A DNA stretch of 64,000 bases from Actinocorallia longicatena (GTDB lineage: Bacteria; Actinomycetota; Actinomycetes; Streptosporangiales; Streptosporangiaceae): assembly GCF_039534125.1 (NCBI RefSeq), contig NZ_BAAAUV010000004.1:434001-498000 (forward strand), read 5' to 3'. Every line of letters starts with the position of its first letter. The first letter of the stretch is position 1. Under the pieces are notes generated by a model. The model did not search any database. It was not told the origin of the DNA and saw only the letters and a list, made by a program, of their open reading frames with translations. Of this stretch, positions 41,543 through 50,460 are shown piece by piece. The position numbers and the translations under genes were made by a program.

Positions 41543-42958
41543 ATGACAGACGAGAAACAGAGGCCGGCCGCGGACCGCTCGATGACCGAGAGCGCGGCGA
41601 GGGCGTTCGTCGTCCCGCTCGCGCTCGCGCAGTTCATCGCCAGCTACGCGGCGTCCAACATGAGCGTGGCGATCTCCTCGATCGCGGACGACCTGGGCAC
41701 CACCATCGGCGGAGTCCAGCTCGCGATCACCCTGTTCACCCTGACCATGGCCTCCCTGATGATCCCGGGGAGCAAGCTGACCGACCTGTGGGGCCGCAAG
41801 CGCTGCTTCCTGATCGGGCTCTGCATCTACGGGAGCGGGGCGGTCGCCGCCGCCTTCGCCCCAGGGCTGCCGCTTCTGATCGTCGGCTACTCCCTGCTGG
41901 AGGGCGTCGGATCCGCCCTGATGATCCCGCCGATCTACATCCTCATCACAGTGATCTTCAGCGAGACCTCCAAACGGGCCCGGTACTTCGGCGTGGTCAG
42001 CGCCTCGGCCGGCCTGGGCGCTGCGGCGGGCCCGCTCATCGGCGGATTCATCACCAGCTGGATCGGCTGGCGCGCGTCGTTCCTCGCCCAGGCCCTCGCG
42101 GTGGGCTACGCGATCCACCGCACCCGCCGGGCCGCCGATCCGCCCGAGGCCGCCGACCGGCAGCCCTTCGACGTGACGGGGGCGGTCCTGTCGGCCGCCG
42201 GCCTGTTCGCCATCGTCCTCGGCGTGCAGATGACCGGTTCGCACGGCTGGGACAGCCTGTTCCCCGTCTGGACGTCCCTCGCCCTCGGCGCCCTCATCCT
42301 CTACGGGTTCGTCCGCCATCTGCACGCGCGGGAGCACGCGGGGCGTGAGCCGCTGCTGGCCACGCGGCTGTTCCGCAGCAAGGTGTCCAACCTCGGGCTG
42401 GCCACCCAGCTCATCCAGTGGCTGACCCTCCAGGGCGGATTCTTCGTGATCTCGGTGTTCCTGCAGAGGGTCTGGGGCTACGACGCGATCGGGACGGGCC
42501 TGATGCTCACCCCGGCCACCGTCGGCATCCTGGCCGCCTCGGCCGCCGCCGCGCGGATGGCGGCCCGCCGGTCGCAGCGGACCCTGGTCGCCGGGGGGTT
42601 CGCGGTGAGCTTCCTCGGCACGGCCCTGCTGCTCGTGTTCGTGCGGGAGGACCCCTCGCCCTGGACGTTCGTGCCGGGCCTGCTCATCCTGGGATCGGGC
42701 GTGGGCGTCATGCTGACCGCGTCGGTCAACGTCGTCCAGTCGGCCTTCGGCGAGCAGGACCAGGGTGAGATCTCCGGCCTGTCGCGCAGCGCCTCGAACC
42801 TGGGATCCTCGCTGGGGGTGGCGCTGGTCGGATCCATCATGGTGGCGGCCTCCCAGCCGGATGGGAGGCCGTACGCGCTGTCCCTCGTCGTCCTTCAGGC
42901 GATCGCCCTGCTCGGCCTGGCGGCCGCGTTGTGCCTGCCCAGGCCGTCGCGGCGGTGA
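41543..42958 (+). CDS. MFS drug:H+ antiporter (DHA2/EmrB-QacA-like)
   Basis: A 471-aa transporter with 12-14 membrane helices. Motif A is GSKLTDLWGRKRCFLIG, and the antiporter motif C region is GVVSASAGLGAAAGPLIGGF. The C-terminal half contains MLTPATVGILAASAAAARMA and ends in LPRPSRR. Efflux of an organic compound by proton exchange is the usual role; the substrate is not predictable. No regulator gene directly adjoins it. Its ribosome site is weak. Converges with the GH15 gene, 4 nt apart. Confidence 0.9.
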   Translation: MTDEKQRPAADRSMTESAARAFVVPLALAQFIASYAASNMSVAISSIADDLGTTIGGVQLAITLFTLTMASLMIPGSKLTDLWGRKRCFLIGLCIYGSGAVAAAFAPGLPLLIVGYSLLEGVGSALMIPPIYILITVIFSETSKRARYFGVVSASAGLGAAAGPLIGGFITSWIGWRASFLAQALAVGYAIHRTRRAADPPEAADRQPFDVTGAVLSAAGLFAIVLGVQMTGSHGWDSLFPVWTSLALGALILYGFVRHLHAREHAGREPLLATRLFRSKVSNLGLATQLIQWLTLQGGFFVISVFLQRVWGYDAIGTGLMLTPATVGILAASAAAARMAARRSQRTLVAGGFAVSFLGTALLLVFVREDPSPWTFVPGLLILGSGVGVMLTASVNVVQSAFGEQDQGEISGLSRSASNLGSSLGVALVGSIMVAASQPDGRPYALSLVVLQAIALLGLAAALCLPRPSRR

Positions 42959-42962
42959 ACCG

Positions 42963-44801
42963 TCAGGGGTGCGGCTGATCGAGGCGGCGATCGAGCTCGG
43001 TCGCCGCCGTGATCAGTGCCAGATGGCTGAAGGCCTGGGGGAAGTTGCCGAGCTGCTCGCCCGTGGCCCCGATCTCCTCCGCGTAGAGGCCGAGATGGTT
43101 GCCGTAGGTGAGCATCTTCTCGAACGTCAGCCGCGCCTCCTCCAGCCGGCCCGACCGGGCCAGCGCGTCGACGTACCAGAAGGTGCACATCGAGAACGTG
43201 CCCTCCGAGCCGATCAGCCCGTCGGGGGAGGCCTCGGGGTCGTAGCGGAAGACGAGGCTGTCGGAGACGAGCTCGTCGTCCATCGCCCGCAGGGTCGACT
43301 GCCAGAGCGGGTCGCCGGGGGTGATGAAACCGACGAGCGGCATCGACAGCAGCGAGGCGTCGAGGACCCGGCTGCCGTAGGACTGGACGAACGCGCCGCG
43401 GCGGATGTCCCATCCCCTGGTCATGATCTGCTCGTAGACCGCGTCGCGCGCCCGGGTCCAGCGGTCGAGGTCGGCCGGCAGGCCCCGCTCGCGCGCCAGC
43501 CGGACGGCGCGGTCGAACGCCACCCACGACATGACCCTGCCGTAGACGAACTCCTGCGGGCCGCTCCGCGACTCCCACAGCCCGGCCTCGCGACGGTCCC
43601 AGTGGCCGCACAGCCAGTCGACGATCGAGCGCACGTGGTTCCAGCCGCCGTGGCCGACCTCGATGCCGTGACGGTCGGCCCGATGGATGGCGTCCAGGGC
43701 CTCCCCGTAGATGTCGAGCTGGATCTGGTCGGCGGCGCCGTTGCCGATCCGGACCGGAGAGGAGCCCCGGTAGCCCTCGAGATGGCCGAGCGTCTCCTCC
43801 TCCAGCTCGGCCGAGCCGTCGACCCGGTACATGATCTGCAGCGGCCCGGAACGCTCTCCCGCCTCCTTGACGCGCGCCCCCAGCCAGCGGATGAACGCCT
43901 CCGCCTCGTCGCGGAAGCCGAGGGACAGCAGCGCGTCGACCGAGAAGGCGGAGTCACGGATCCAGGTGTAGCGGTAGTCCCAGTTGCGCTCGCCGCCGAT
44001 CTGCTCGGGAAGCCCCGCGGTGGGGGCGGCGACCAGTGCCCCGGTCGGGGCGTAGGTCATGAGCTTGAGGGTGATCGCGGCGCGTTCGACCATCTCGCGC
44101 CAGCGGCCCCGGTAGGTCGACCGCGCGATCCAGTCCCGCCAGAAGTCGCGGGCCGTCTCCAGCAGCTCGAGCACGGAACGTTCCCGCCAGGCGACGGGCG
44201 GATCGGGCGGCGCGGTCTCCAGGACCAGCCCGCCGATCCGGCCCGCCGAGGCGGTGACCTCCGCGCGGATCCCTCCCCTGCCGTCGGGGATCACCTTGAC
44301 GGCGTCCTGCGGGGTCCAGCCGTCCGGCCGGATCACCGACAGGTTGACGTCGAAGGACGGGCCGCGGAAGACGACGCCGTCGTCCTCGATCCTGGTCTCG
44401 TGCTCCGCCCGCCCGTAGTCGAAGGCCGGCCTGCACTCGACGAGGAAGCGCATGCGGCCCCGGATGACCTGGACCAACCGGACCAGCAGGTGCCGGTCGG
44501 TGGCGGCCGTCCCGGCGACGGGCATGAAGTCGGTGATCTCGGCGACGCCCTCGGGCGTCATGAAACGGGTGATGAGGATCGCGGTGCCCGGAAGGTAGAG
44601 CTGCTTGGTGGTGTACGGCCCGGAGGCGGGGGAGATGCGGAACGCACCACCGCGGCCCTGGTCGAGGAGCGGGGCGAACAGGCTCGGTGAATCGAAGCGC
44701 GGACTGCAGAACCAGTTGACGGCGCCGTCGTCGGCGATGAGCGCCGAGGTCTGGAGGTCGCCGATCAGCCCGTGGTCGGCGATGGCCGGATAGGTTGCCA
44801 T
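42963..44801 (-). CDS. Glycoside hydrolase family 15 (trehalase/glucoamylase-like)
   Basis: A 612-aa cytoplasmic enzyme: N-terminal beta domain (YPAIADHGLIGDLQTSALIA, VNWFCSPRFDSPSLF) and a C-terminal alpha/alpha barrel. Barrel motifs are NWDYRYTWIRDSAFSVDAL, GLWESR (probable general acid Glu, as in GH15) and SEGTFSMCTFWYVDAL (probable base Glu). Actinobacterial GH15 proteins of this layout are often trehalases, though glucoamylase or glucodextranase activity is possible. GAGAGGA precedes the ATG. Second gene of an operon with the small membrane gene at 44822, 20 nt upstream. Confidence 0.9.
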   Translation of the reverse strand: MATYPAIADHGLIGDLQTSALIADDGAVNWFCSPRFDSPSLFAPLLDQGRGGAFRISPASGPYTTKQLYLPGTAILITRFMTPEGVAEITDFMPVAGTAATDRHLLVRLVQVIRGRMRFLVECRPAFDYGRAEHETRIEDDGVVFRGPSFDVNLSVIRPDGWTPQDAVKVIPDGRGGIRAEVTASAGRIGGLVLETAPPDPPVAWRERSVLELLETARDFWRDWIARSTYRGRWREMVERAAITLKLMTYAPTGALVAAPTAGLPEQIGGERNWDYRYTWIRDSAFSVDALLSLGFRDEAEAFIRWLGARVKEAGERSGPLQIMYRVDGSAELEEETLGHLEGYRGSSPVRIGNGAADQIQLDIYGEALDAIHRADRHGIEVGHGGWNHVRSIVDWLCGHWDRREAGLWESRSGPQEFVYGRVMSWVAFDRAVRLARERGLPADLDRWTRARDAVYEQIMTRGWDIRRGAFVQSYGSRVLDASLLSMPLVGFITPGDPLWQSTLRAMDDELVSDSLVFRYDPEASPDGLIGSEGTFSMCTFWYVDALARSGRLEEARLTFEKMLTYGNHLGLYAEEIGATGEQLGNFPQAFSHLALITAATELDRRLDQPHP

Positions 44802-44821
44802 GAAGGATCCTCTCCCTGGTG

Positions 44822-45106
44822 TCAGTAGATGGCGATCTGGTTGCGCCTGCTGTAGGTGGCCGCCCAGTGGGCGAGGTCGCACAGCCCGGCCACGACCACC
44901 CAGAACCACTCGCCGCCGCTCAGACCGGCACCCGAGGCGTAGAAGATCACGTAGAGCAAGGTGGCCAGCGGGAAGAAGACGATGCCGAGCAGCGGCATGA
45001 TCCAGCTGCTGAAGGAGGCGCTGACCAGGGCGGGCCTGGCCAGCCAGACGATGAACAGGCCGAAGCGCGGGAAAACGCCGGCGAGCAGTGCGAACAGACA
45101 GCCCAT
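44822..45106 (-). CDS. Small three-helix membrane protein
   Basis: A 94-aa hydrophobic protein (MGCLFALLAGVFPRFGLFIV) with three predicted membrane segments and a short polar C terminus YSRRNQIAIY. GGAGAGG lies upstream of the ATG. First gene of the operon leading into the GH15 enzyme. A degenerate regional element ends 55 nt before it. No family recognised beyond small actinobacterial membrane proteins. Confidence 0.75.
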   Translation of the reverse strand: MGCLFALLAGVFPRFGLFIVWLARPALVSASFSSWIMPLLGIVFFPLATLLYVIFYASGAGLSGGEWFWVVVAGLCDLAHWAATYSRRNQIAIY

Positions 45107-45161
45107 GTGGTTCCTCTCCGGTGGGGTTTCCGGTAGCGAACCTCCGGGCGGCGCGGCGCGC

Positions 45162-45180
45162 TTCACCCGTGCGGGGGGAG
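45162..45180 (-). promoter_or_regulatory. Repeated regulon element, degenerate copy
   Basis: Minus strand CTCCCCCC-GCA-CGGGTGAA, overlapping the 3' end of the LAL 2 gene and ending 55 nt before the small membrane gene that leads the GH15 operon. Confidence 0.5.
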
Positions 45181-47466
45181 GACCCTGCTCTGGATCAGGC
45201 CGAGCTCACCGGCGCGCTCGACGGCCTCGATCCGCGAGGTGACCCCGAGCTTGCGGTAGATCGCCCGGGAGTGGGACTTCACCGTGTTGACCGAGACGTA
45301 GAGCCGGCCGCCGATCTCCCGGAGCGACAGGTCGCCCGCGAGCAGGCGCAGGACGGCCACCTCGCGGTCGGTGAGGGGATCGGCGACCTGGTGCTGGCCG
45401 CTGGTGCCGACGTTCAGCCGGTCCTCGACCTCGGCCAGCTCCGACCACAGATGGTCCTGATGCCCCGGCAGGGTCCGCAGCAGTTCCCGCGCCTGCTCGA
45501 TGGCCTTCCTGGCGGCGTCGGGGTCATTCGACGCGAGCTCGAACCTGGCCATGGCCAGCAGCGCCGTCAGGGTGGGCCAGGGGGAGAGGCCGAGGACCCG
45601 CCAGCGGATGCGCAGCGCGTGCTCGAGCTCCTGCCTGGCCTCCTCCGCGCGCCCGATCCGGGCCGCGGCGACGCCCATGGCGGTGTAGGCGAGGGAGACC
45701 TCGGGGGCGTCGCGGAGGCCGTAGCTCTCGACCTCGGCGCGGGCCGCGCGGGCGAGCGACAGGGACTGCTGGGTGCGGTCGAGGGCGTCCTTGGCCAGGG
45801 AGAGCGCGGCCAGCGCGGCGATCCGGACGCAGGGCGTGACGGCGTTGCTCTGGGCGGCCTCCTCCAGCGGCGGAATCGCGTAGTCCGGTGAGCCGGACAG
45901 CAGACGGCCGTAGCCGAGGGCCAGCCTGGCCTGGGCGAACCAGGGAGAGGACGAGGTGGTCTCGAGGCCGACGGCCGTCTTCGCCGACTCCAGCAGGTCG
46001 CGCAGGCCGTCGAAGCCGAACTCCGAGCGCAGCAGGTGGGAGGCGGAGCGGACCGAACGGGTCCCGTCGGGAAGCGGTCCGTCGTGGCCGGTCTCCGCTG
46101 CGATGCCGAGCCAGTGGTGCATGCTGTTGCGGTCGCCGCTCAGGGCCGCCACCCGGGCCGCGCAGATCGCGGCGATGGCGCTGTCGTCCATGCGCTCGTC
46201 GCCGATGCGCTTCAGCCAGCCGCGCAGGTCGGCCGCCCGGTCCACGACGCTCAGGGTGTGCCAGTGCCGCGCGATCAGGTCGACCGCGGTGTCGAGGTCC
46301 TGACCGGACAGGGCGTGCTCGATCGCCTGCTCCACGAACCCGTTCTCGGCGTGCCACCGGGAGGCCCTCTTGTGGAGGACGGCGCGTGCGCCCGGTTCCG
46401 TCCGGTCGAGCAGGTCGGAGAGGAAGTCCCGGAAGAGGTTGTGGAAGCGGTACCAGCAGCGGTTGTCGTCGAGCCGCACGACGAAGAGGTTGGACTGCTC
46501 CAGCTCGGCGATGAGCTGGGTGGACCGGTCGGTTCCGGCGACCTCGTCGCACAGCGACGAGGAGAAGCGGTCGAGGATCGAGATCCTGGTGATGAACTCG
46601 ACGACCTCGCCGGACAGCCCGGCGACGACCTCCTCGCCGAGGTAGTCGACGACCTGCCGGTTGGTCCCGCTGAAGGCGCCGATGAAGCCGGACGGGTCGG
46701 TGGACTCGCGCAGGGACAGGCCGGCGAGATGCACCATGGCAGGCCAGCCCTCGGTGTGGTGGACCAGCGTCGCGAGTTCGGACGGCCGCAGCCTGATCCC
46801 GCTGAGCTGCCGGATCAGCTGGTGGGCCTCCGCGCTGTCGAAGGCCAGCCGGGGGGCCCTGATCTCGCTGAGCGAGCCGGACAGCCGGAGGCGCGACAGG
46901 GGGAGTGCGGGTGCGGAACGGCTGATCAGAATCAGGTGAAGCCGTTCGGGGAGGCCACCGAGAAAGGATGAGAGTTGCCACAGTGCGTCGGGATCATTGA
47001 CGTTGTCGAGCCCATCTAGGATCAGGACGACGGGCTCGGCGTCATCGCCCAGGCCCGCTGCGACGATCGGGAGAAAGTCACCGACGATGTCAGGATTCTT
47101 CGCTTGGGCGACATGCAGGAGCCGCGATGTGTCCAGCCGTTCGACGGCGTCACCGAGGCCGAGTGCGATTGACGTCCAGAGGTTTCGCGGCTTACTGTCG
47201 CCGGGATCGAGGTTGACCCATCCGAATGGTCTGGTTTCCTTGGAATGACGAAGCCATTGCGCCACGATTGTGGACTTTCCAAAACCGGAGGGTGCGCAGA
47301 ACAGCACGATGCGGGCCCGGTCCCAGCCTGTCAGCATATGCAGGAGTCCGGATCGTTCCACGTCGGTTATTCGTGCCTCAGGCGGCTGGAATTTGACGCT
47401 GACCAGGCGGGGGTCCTCAGGTTGGCGCCTGAATCGGGAAACAAGCCGTATTCCAAGTGGTTTCAT
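45163..47466 (-). CDS. Large LuxR-family ATP-binding regulator (LAL/MalT type) 2
   Basis: A 767-aa regulator with the same order of domains as the gene at 37353. Walker A is APSGFGKST (58-66), with PVVLILDGLD as the Walker B-like strand. EEVVAGLSGEVVEFITRISI marks the winged helix region; a helical repeat region follows; the C-terminal LuxR helix-turn-helix is LTDREVAVLRLLAGDLSLRE and VSVNTVKSHSRAIYRKL. The N terminus is less GC-rich than the rest. ATG start at 47466 with a weak site. It and the other LAL protein are the obvious candidates for the regional element; a direct test is needed to separate them. Confidence 0.9.
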   Translation of the reverse strand: MKPLGIRLVSRFRRQPEDPRLVSVKFQPPEARITDVERSGLLHMLTGWDRARIVLFCAPSGFGKSTIVAQWLRHSKETRPFGWVNLDPGDSKPRNLWTSIALGLGDAVERLDTSRLLHVAQAKNPDIVGDFLPIVAAGLGDDAEPVVLILDGLDNVNDPDALWQLSSFLGGLPERLHLILISRSAPALPLSRLRLSGSLSEIRAPRLAFDSAEAHQLIRQLSGIRLRPSELATLVHHTEGWPAMVHLAGLSLRESTDPSGFIGAFSGTNRQVVDYLGEEVVAGLSGEVVEFITRISILDRFSSSLCDEVAGTDRSTQLIAELEQSNLFVVRLDDNRCWYRFHNLFRDFLSDLLDRTEPGARAVLHKRASRWHAENGFVEQAIEHALSGQDLDTAVDLIARHWHTLSVVDRAADLRGWLKRIGDERMDDSAIAAICAARVAALSGDRNSMHHWLGIAAETGHDGPLPDGTRSVRSASHLLRSEFGFDGLRDLLESAKTAVGLETTSSSPWFAQARLALGYGRLLSGSPDYAIPPLEEAAQSNAVTPCVRIAALAALSLAKDALDRTQQSLSLARAARAEVESYGLRDAPEVSLAYTAMGVAAARIGRAEEARQELEHALRIRWRVLGLSPWPTLTALLAMARFELASNDPDAARKAIEQARELLRTLPGHQDHLWSELAEVEDRLNVGTSGQHQVADPLTDREVAVLRLLAGDLSLREIGGRLYVSVNTVKSHSRAIYRKLGVTSRIEAVERAGELGLIQSRVLPPHG

Positions 47467-47636
47467 CGCCGTCCCATGCCGTCGACCGTCGTTGCGTTCG
47501 TTTGGGTGGGTCCCGTCCCCCTGATGATGGAGGGGGCGTAGAGCGATCTCTTTTTAGACCTTGTCAGGGTGGTTTGTAAATAGGATGATTCTCACTTCTT
47601 TAAGGAGGAATTCCGGAACTTAATAGAGATGAACGA

Positions 47637-47664
47637 GGCCCGGCCGCCTGAATGCGGACGGGCC
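47637..47664. terminator. Hairpin between HdeD-like and LAL 2 genes
   Basis: GGCCCGGCCGC / GCGGACGGGCC, an 11-bp stem with one mismatch and a 6-nt loop, 47 nt after the HdeD-like stop on the minus strand. Confidence 0.55.
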
Positions 47665-47711
47665 CTCTGCGAATTGGATCGTTCAGGTCGCGGGTTCGGC
47701 CGCGGCGATCG

Positions 47712-48275
47712 TCATCCGCGGCGCGGAAAACGCGTGGAAGCGCCTCGCAGGAACGCGGCGGTGGCCGTCGCCAGTCCCCAGACGGAAAGGCATATCCCGC
47801 ATGCCGAGGCCAGGAAGGCCAGGCTCACCACCGGAACGGTCAGCAGCAGAACGGCCCCGAGCAGTGAGAACATGACCGGCACCAGATCCTCGCCCGTCAG
47901 GAGCTGGGCCACTCCGCCGATCAGCCAGTAGAGCCCGATGAGCACGGAGAGCACCACGACGGACTCGGGCGGATGGGCCAGCACCAGGACGCCCAGGATC
48001 AGGGACGCCGCTCCCAGCGCCCCATGGACCAGCCGTACCCGTGCGGGTACCGCGCTGACGGCGCCCTGGGCGACGCGCAGGCCGCCGCGGGCGAGGAGCT
48101 GGAGCGCGAACAGCCCAGCCACCACGGCGATCGTCGCCTCGGGCAGAAAGGCGATCGCGATGCCGATGAACGCCGTGACCAGGCCTTCGGTCGCGCTCAG
48201 CCGCCATCCCGCGGCGCGCGCCGCGGCGGGATCCCGCGGGACGGTGGAGAGATAGGGGTCGGTGGCAGCGCTCAT
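47712..48275 (-). CDS. HdeD/DUF308-family membrane protein
   Basis: A 187-aa protein with six short hydrophobic segments in three repeated pairs (EGLVTAFIGIAIAFLPEATI, HGALGAASLILGVLVLAHPP, SLLGAVLLLTVPVVSLAFLA), the HdeD/DUF308 pattern. E. coli HdeD is acid-stress linked; for actinobacterial members the role is unknown. Start MSAATDPY at 48275 has GGGAG upstream. It is the second gene on this strand after the 166-aa membrane protein; a copy of the regional element lies between them. Confidence 0.82.
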   Translation of the reverse strand: MSAATDPYLSTVPRDPAAARAAGWRLSATEGLVTAFIGIAIAFLPEATIAVVAGLFALQLLARGGLRVAQGAVSAVPARVRLVHGALGAASLILGVLVLAHPPESVVVLSVLIGLYWLIGGVAQLLTGEDLVPVMFSLLGAVLLLTVPVVSLAFLASACGICLSVWGLATATAAFLRGASTRFPRRG

Positions 48276-48347
48276 GGTCTTCTCCCAAGGGTCCGGAGCC
48301 CGGTCGGCTTCGAGAGCCAAGGACAGCGAGGACGGGCCGTCCGCCGC

Positions 48348-48366
48348 ATCATCCGCGGCGGGTGAG
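48348..48366 (-). promoter_or_regulatory. Repeated regulon element, degenerate copy
   Basis: CTCACCCG-CCG-CGGATGAT on the minus strand, nearly palindromic, so its direction is ambiguous. It ends 72 nt before the HdeD-like start. Confidence 0.5.
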
Positions 48367-48380
48367 GCGGGAGCCTCCGG

Positions 48381-48881
48381 TCAGTGGCCGAGCGCCGCCT
48401 TCAGGCCGATCATGACGAGCCCGAGCAGGGTGCTCACCAGCCCGGACCGCACGATGACGCGGTGCGGAACGCCCATGGCGACCGCTCCCTCGATCGACCA
48501 GCAGACCATCGCGATCACGGCGATGGACAGGCACAGCCAGGCCGTGGCGGCGTCCCGCAGGCCCAGGATCCAGCCGAGGACGGCACCGAGCACGGGAGGC
48601 AGCGCCGCGTAGAGGACCGGGGCCTGTTCGACCATGATGGGCCGGATCGGCGGGGAGCCTCCGCCGCGCTGGCCGCCGATCACCCGGCAGTAGACGTGGA
48701 CCAGCCAGAACACCGTCGCCGTGGCCAGCAGGGTCGCGATGATCGTCGGCGCGGACGGCGGGTTCTTCGCGGGGCTCTGCGCGGCGATCACCGAGGCGGC
48801 GAGCACCGAACCGTAGATCGCCTCGCTGCGGTCGGCCGGGGTCGCGGGCGCCGGTGCCTGGAGCTTCGTCTCGTCTGCCAT
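48381..48881 (-). CDS. Membrane protein of unknown function
   Basis: A 166-aa protein: a polar N terminus (MADETKLQAPAPATPADRSE), then four membrane segments, including TIIATLLATATVFWLVHVYC and AWLCLSIAVIAMVCWSIEGA. The segment RSEAIYGSVLAASVIAAQ recurs in actinobacterial membrane proteins of unknown role. Regional element copy at 48934 ends 52 nt before its start. Divergent from a pair of very small one-TM genes. Confidence 0.75.
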   Translation of the reverse strand: MADETKLQAPAPATPADRSEAIYGSVLAASVIAAQSPAKNPPSAPTIIATLLATATVFWLVHVYCRVIGGQRGGGSPPIRPIMVEQAPVLYAALPPVLGAVLGWILGLRDAATAWLCLSIAVIAMVCWSIEGAVAMGVPHRVIVRSGLVSTLLGLVMIGLKAALGH

Positions 48882-48933
48882 GCCCCAGCCTGTGCCGTCC
48901 AGGACCGGCCGAAGACCACCCGGGGCGAGTGAT

Positions 48934-48952
48934 ATCACCCGCCGCGGATGAA
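48934..48952 (-). promoter_or_regulatory. Repeated regulon element in a divergent promoter
   Basis: Minus strand TTCATCCG-CGG-CGGGTGAT. It is 52 nt from the minus-strand start at 48881 and 34 nt from the plus-strand start at 48987, so it could serve both directions. Confidence 0.62.
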
Positions 48953-48986
48953 CCGGCTCCCGGCCGTCCGGCGGGACAGTTCCCCC

Positions 48987-49196
48987 ATGAATCTCGTCGT
49001 CTTCGCCGCCACTCTCACCGGACTGCTGCTGGGCGTCTGGCTGGAGATGATCATCGCGACCCGCAGTCTCGACCGGGCCCTGTCCCGGCACCGCAGGGAA
49101 GTCGAACGCTGGCGGAACGAGGCCGACCACTACCGCTCGCTCAGCTTCGCGTACGCGAGCGAGCTCAGCCGGCGACCCGGACGGGGAGCCGGCTGA
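48987..49196 (+). CDS. Small one-helix membrane protein with basic coiled coil
   Basis: A 69-aa protein. An N-terminal membrane helix (MNLVVFAATLTGLLLGVWLE) is followed by a charged helix RSLDRALSRHRREVERWRNE. It is followed after 1 nt by a second one-helix gene, so the two form a unit. Nearest upstream feature is the divergent regional element. No family recognised. Confidence 0.65.
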   Translation: MNLVVFAATLTGLLLGVWLEMIIATRSLDRALSRHRREVERWRNEADHYRSLSFAYASELSRRPGRGAG

Positions 49197-49197
49197 G

Positions 49198-49362
49198 ATG
49201 GCCGGGCACCTGCTGGTGATGCTCGTCCCGGCCCTCGGGGTGTTCGCCCTGGGCTTCGTCTTCGGCTACCTCATCGCGCGCGAGCACCTCGACGAGACCT
49301 CCGCGCGCCTGGCCGAGCAGGCCGCCCGGTTCGAGGACAGGGCCCGCCGGTCTCCTCCGTAG
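49198..49362 (+). CDS. 54-aa one-helix membrane protein
   Basis: A complete 54-codon frame: MAGHLLVMLVPALGVFALGF starts a membrane helix, then an amphipathic tail with EHLDETSARLAEQAARFED. GGGGAG lies 10 nt upstream, and the ATG is 2 nt after the stop of the preceding small gene. The pair has mirrored build (helix then charged coil), so they may interact. Its TAG stop lies inside the perfect regional element at 49352. Confidence 0.65.
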   Translation: MAGHLLVMLVPALGVFALGFVFGYLIAREHLDETSARLAEQAARFEDRARRSPP

Positions 49363-49370
49363 CGGGTGAT
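49352..49370 (+). promoter_or_regulatory. Repeated regulon element, perfect copy 3
   Basis: CTCCTCCG-TAG-CGGGTGAT followed by GCCC. It overlaps the stop of the 54-aa gene and ends 88 nt before the DUF7144 gene that leads the GH63/GH13 operon. Confidence 0.72.
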
Positions 49371-49458
49371 GCCCGGGACCCCGGGACGGGACGAGCATGA
49401 GCGGCATCGATCCAGAACGGTGAGATCGATCCAGAACGGTGAGAAGGAAGGAAAGACC

Positions 49459-49878
49459 ATGGGACGAGCGGTCGGAAGGCAGACGAGCGGCTGGGCGTCG
49501 GGGGTCGCGCTGTTCGCCGGCGTCATGATGATCGTCATCGGGTTCTTCGAGGCGACCGTCGGGCTGGTCGCGATCATCGAGAACGAGTTCTACGTGCTCA
49601 CCACCGACTACCTCTTCGAGTTCGACGTCACGACCTGGGGCTGGATCCATCTGGCGGCGGGGATCCTCGTCGGGGTCTCGGGTTTCGCGGTGTTCGCGGG
49701 CGTGCTGTGGGGCCGGGTGATCGGCATCATCACGGCCGTGCTCAGCGGTGTCGTCAACTTCCTCTACCTGCCGTACTACCCGGTGTGGGCGGTTCTGATC
49801 ATCGCGCTGGACGTGCTGGTCATCTGGGCGCTGTGCCAGTACGACCGCAAGGCCGCGCAGGGGCTCGGGGTGATCTGA
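49459..49878 (+). CDS. DUF7144-type membrane protein 1
   Basis: A 139-aa protein with four membrane helices: SGVALFAGVMMIVIGFFEAT, then TWGWIHLAAGILVGVSGFAV, then WGRVIGIITAVLSGVVNFLY and LIIALDVLVIWALCQYD. This is the actinobacterial DUF7144 pattern. A close paralogue lies at 54782. It heads the operon of the FADRP protein, GH63-like and GH13 enzymes, under a perfect regional element. Role unknown. Confidence 0.82.
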   Translation: MGRAVGRQTSGWASGVALFAGVMMIVIGFFEATVGLVAIIENEFYVLTTDYLFEFDVTTWGWIHLAAGILVGVSGFAVFAGVLWGRVIGIITAVLSGVVNFLYLPYYPVWAVLIIALDVLVIWALCQYDRKAAQGLGVI

Positions 49879-49905
49879 AGGGGTCACGGAGGAAGGGAGG
49901 AAGCC

Positions 49906-50460
49906 ATGACGCAGACCGGACTGCCGCCGGCGACGGGCCGGCACCGGCGGGAACGGGACGAGCCGGCCGGACGGGAGGCGGCGGAGATGACGAAGGACCT
50001 GGAGACCCTGCTGGAGGACATCGACGCGATGTTCGTGCAGAACGCGCACGGGCTGACCGTCAAGGAGGGGGTCGTGGCCCTGCACGAACCGTCCCCGTCG
50101 ACGCTGTACTTCGCGGACCGTCCCGAGCGGGTGGTCGGCCACGTTCACACCGAGACCTTCGTCGACCTGTGGGACGAGGGGGAGAACAGCTTCGCCGAGG
50201 ATCCGCCGAACGCGGTCCTATCCTTCTCCGAGCCGGGGATGGCGGCGCTGGGCGACGTCGTCGTCGTCCTGTCCGAGCCGATCCTCGACGCGGGCACGCT
50301 GCAGTACACCGTCGAGGTCCTGGACGGGGAGCTGCCGCCGGTGGCCGGGCCCTGCGTCCTGTTCATCGACCCCTTCGGCCGGCCGCTGTCGCCGACCTCG
50401 GCCTCGGGCGTCGCCCGCCGTCCCCGCCGGCGCTTCAGCGGCTCCGGACGCCCGCGGTGA
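49906..50460 (+). CDS. Conserved protein of unknown function (FADRPxR type)
   Basis: A 184-aa protein. After a charged, variable N terminus the conserved part contains STLYFADRPERVVGHVHTET, FVDLWDEGENSFAEDPPNAV and GPCVLFIDPFGRP. I recognise the pattern from many bacteria but know of no assigned function or name. GGAGGAAG precedes ATG 49906; an internal ATG (residue 28) is an alternative. Its stop overlaps the GTG start of the GH63-like gene (GTGA), so they are translationally linked. Confidence 0.72.
   Translation: MTQTGLPPATGRHRRERDEPAGREAAEMTKDLETLLEDIDAMFVQNAHGLTVKEGVVALHEPSPSTLYFADRPERVVGHVHTETFVDLWDEGENSFAEDPPNAVLSFSEPGMAALGDVVVVLSEPILDAGTLQYTVEVLDGELPPVAGPCVLFIDPFGRPLSPTSASGVARRPRRRFSGSGRPR

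Noticed and set aside
47629..47931. A 100-codon plus-strand frame after a good AAGGAGG
   Set aside because: The ribosome site is about 20 nt from the ATG, and the frame runs antisense through the HdeD-like gene and a terminator hairpin.
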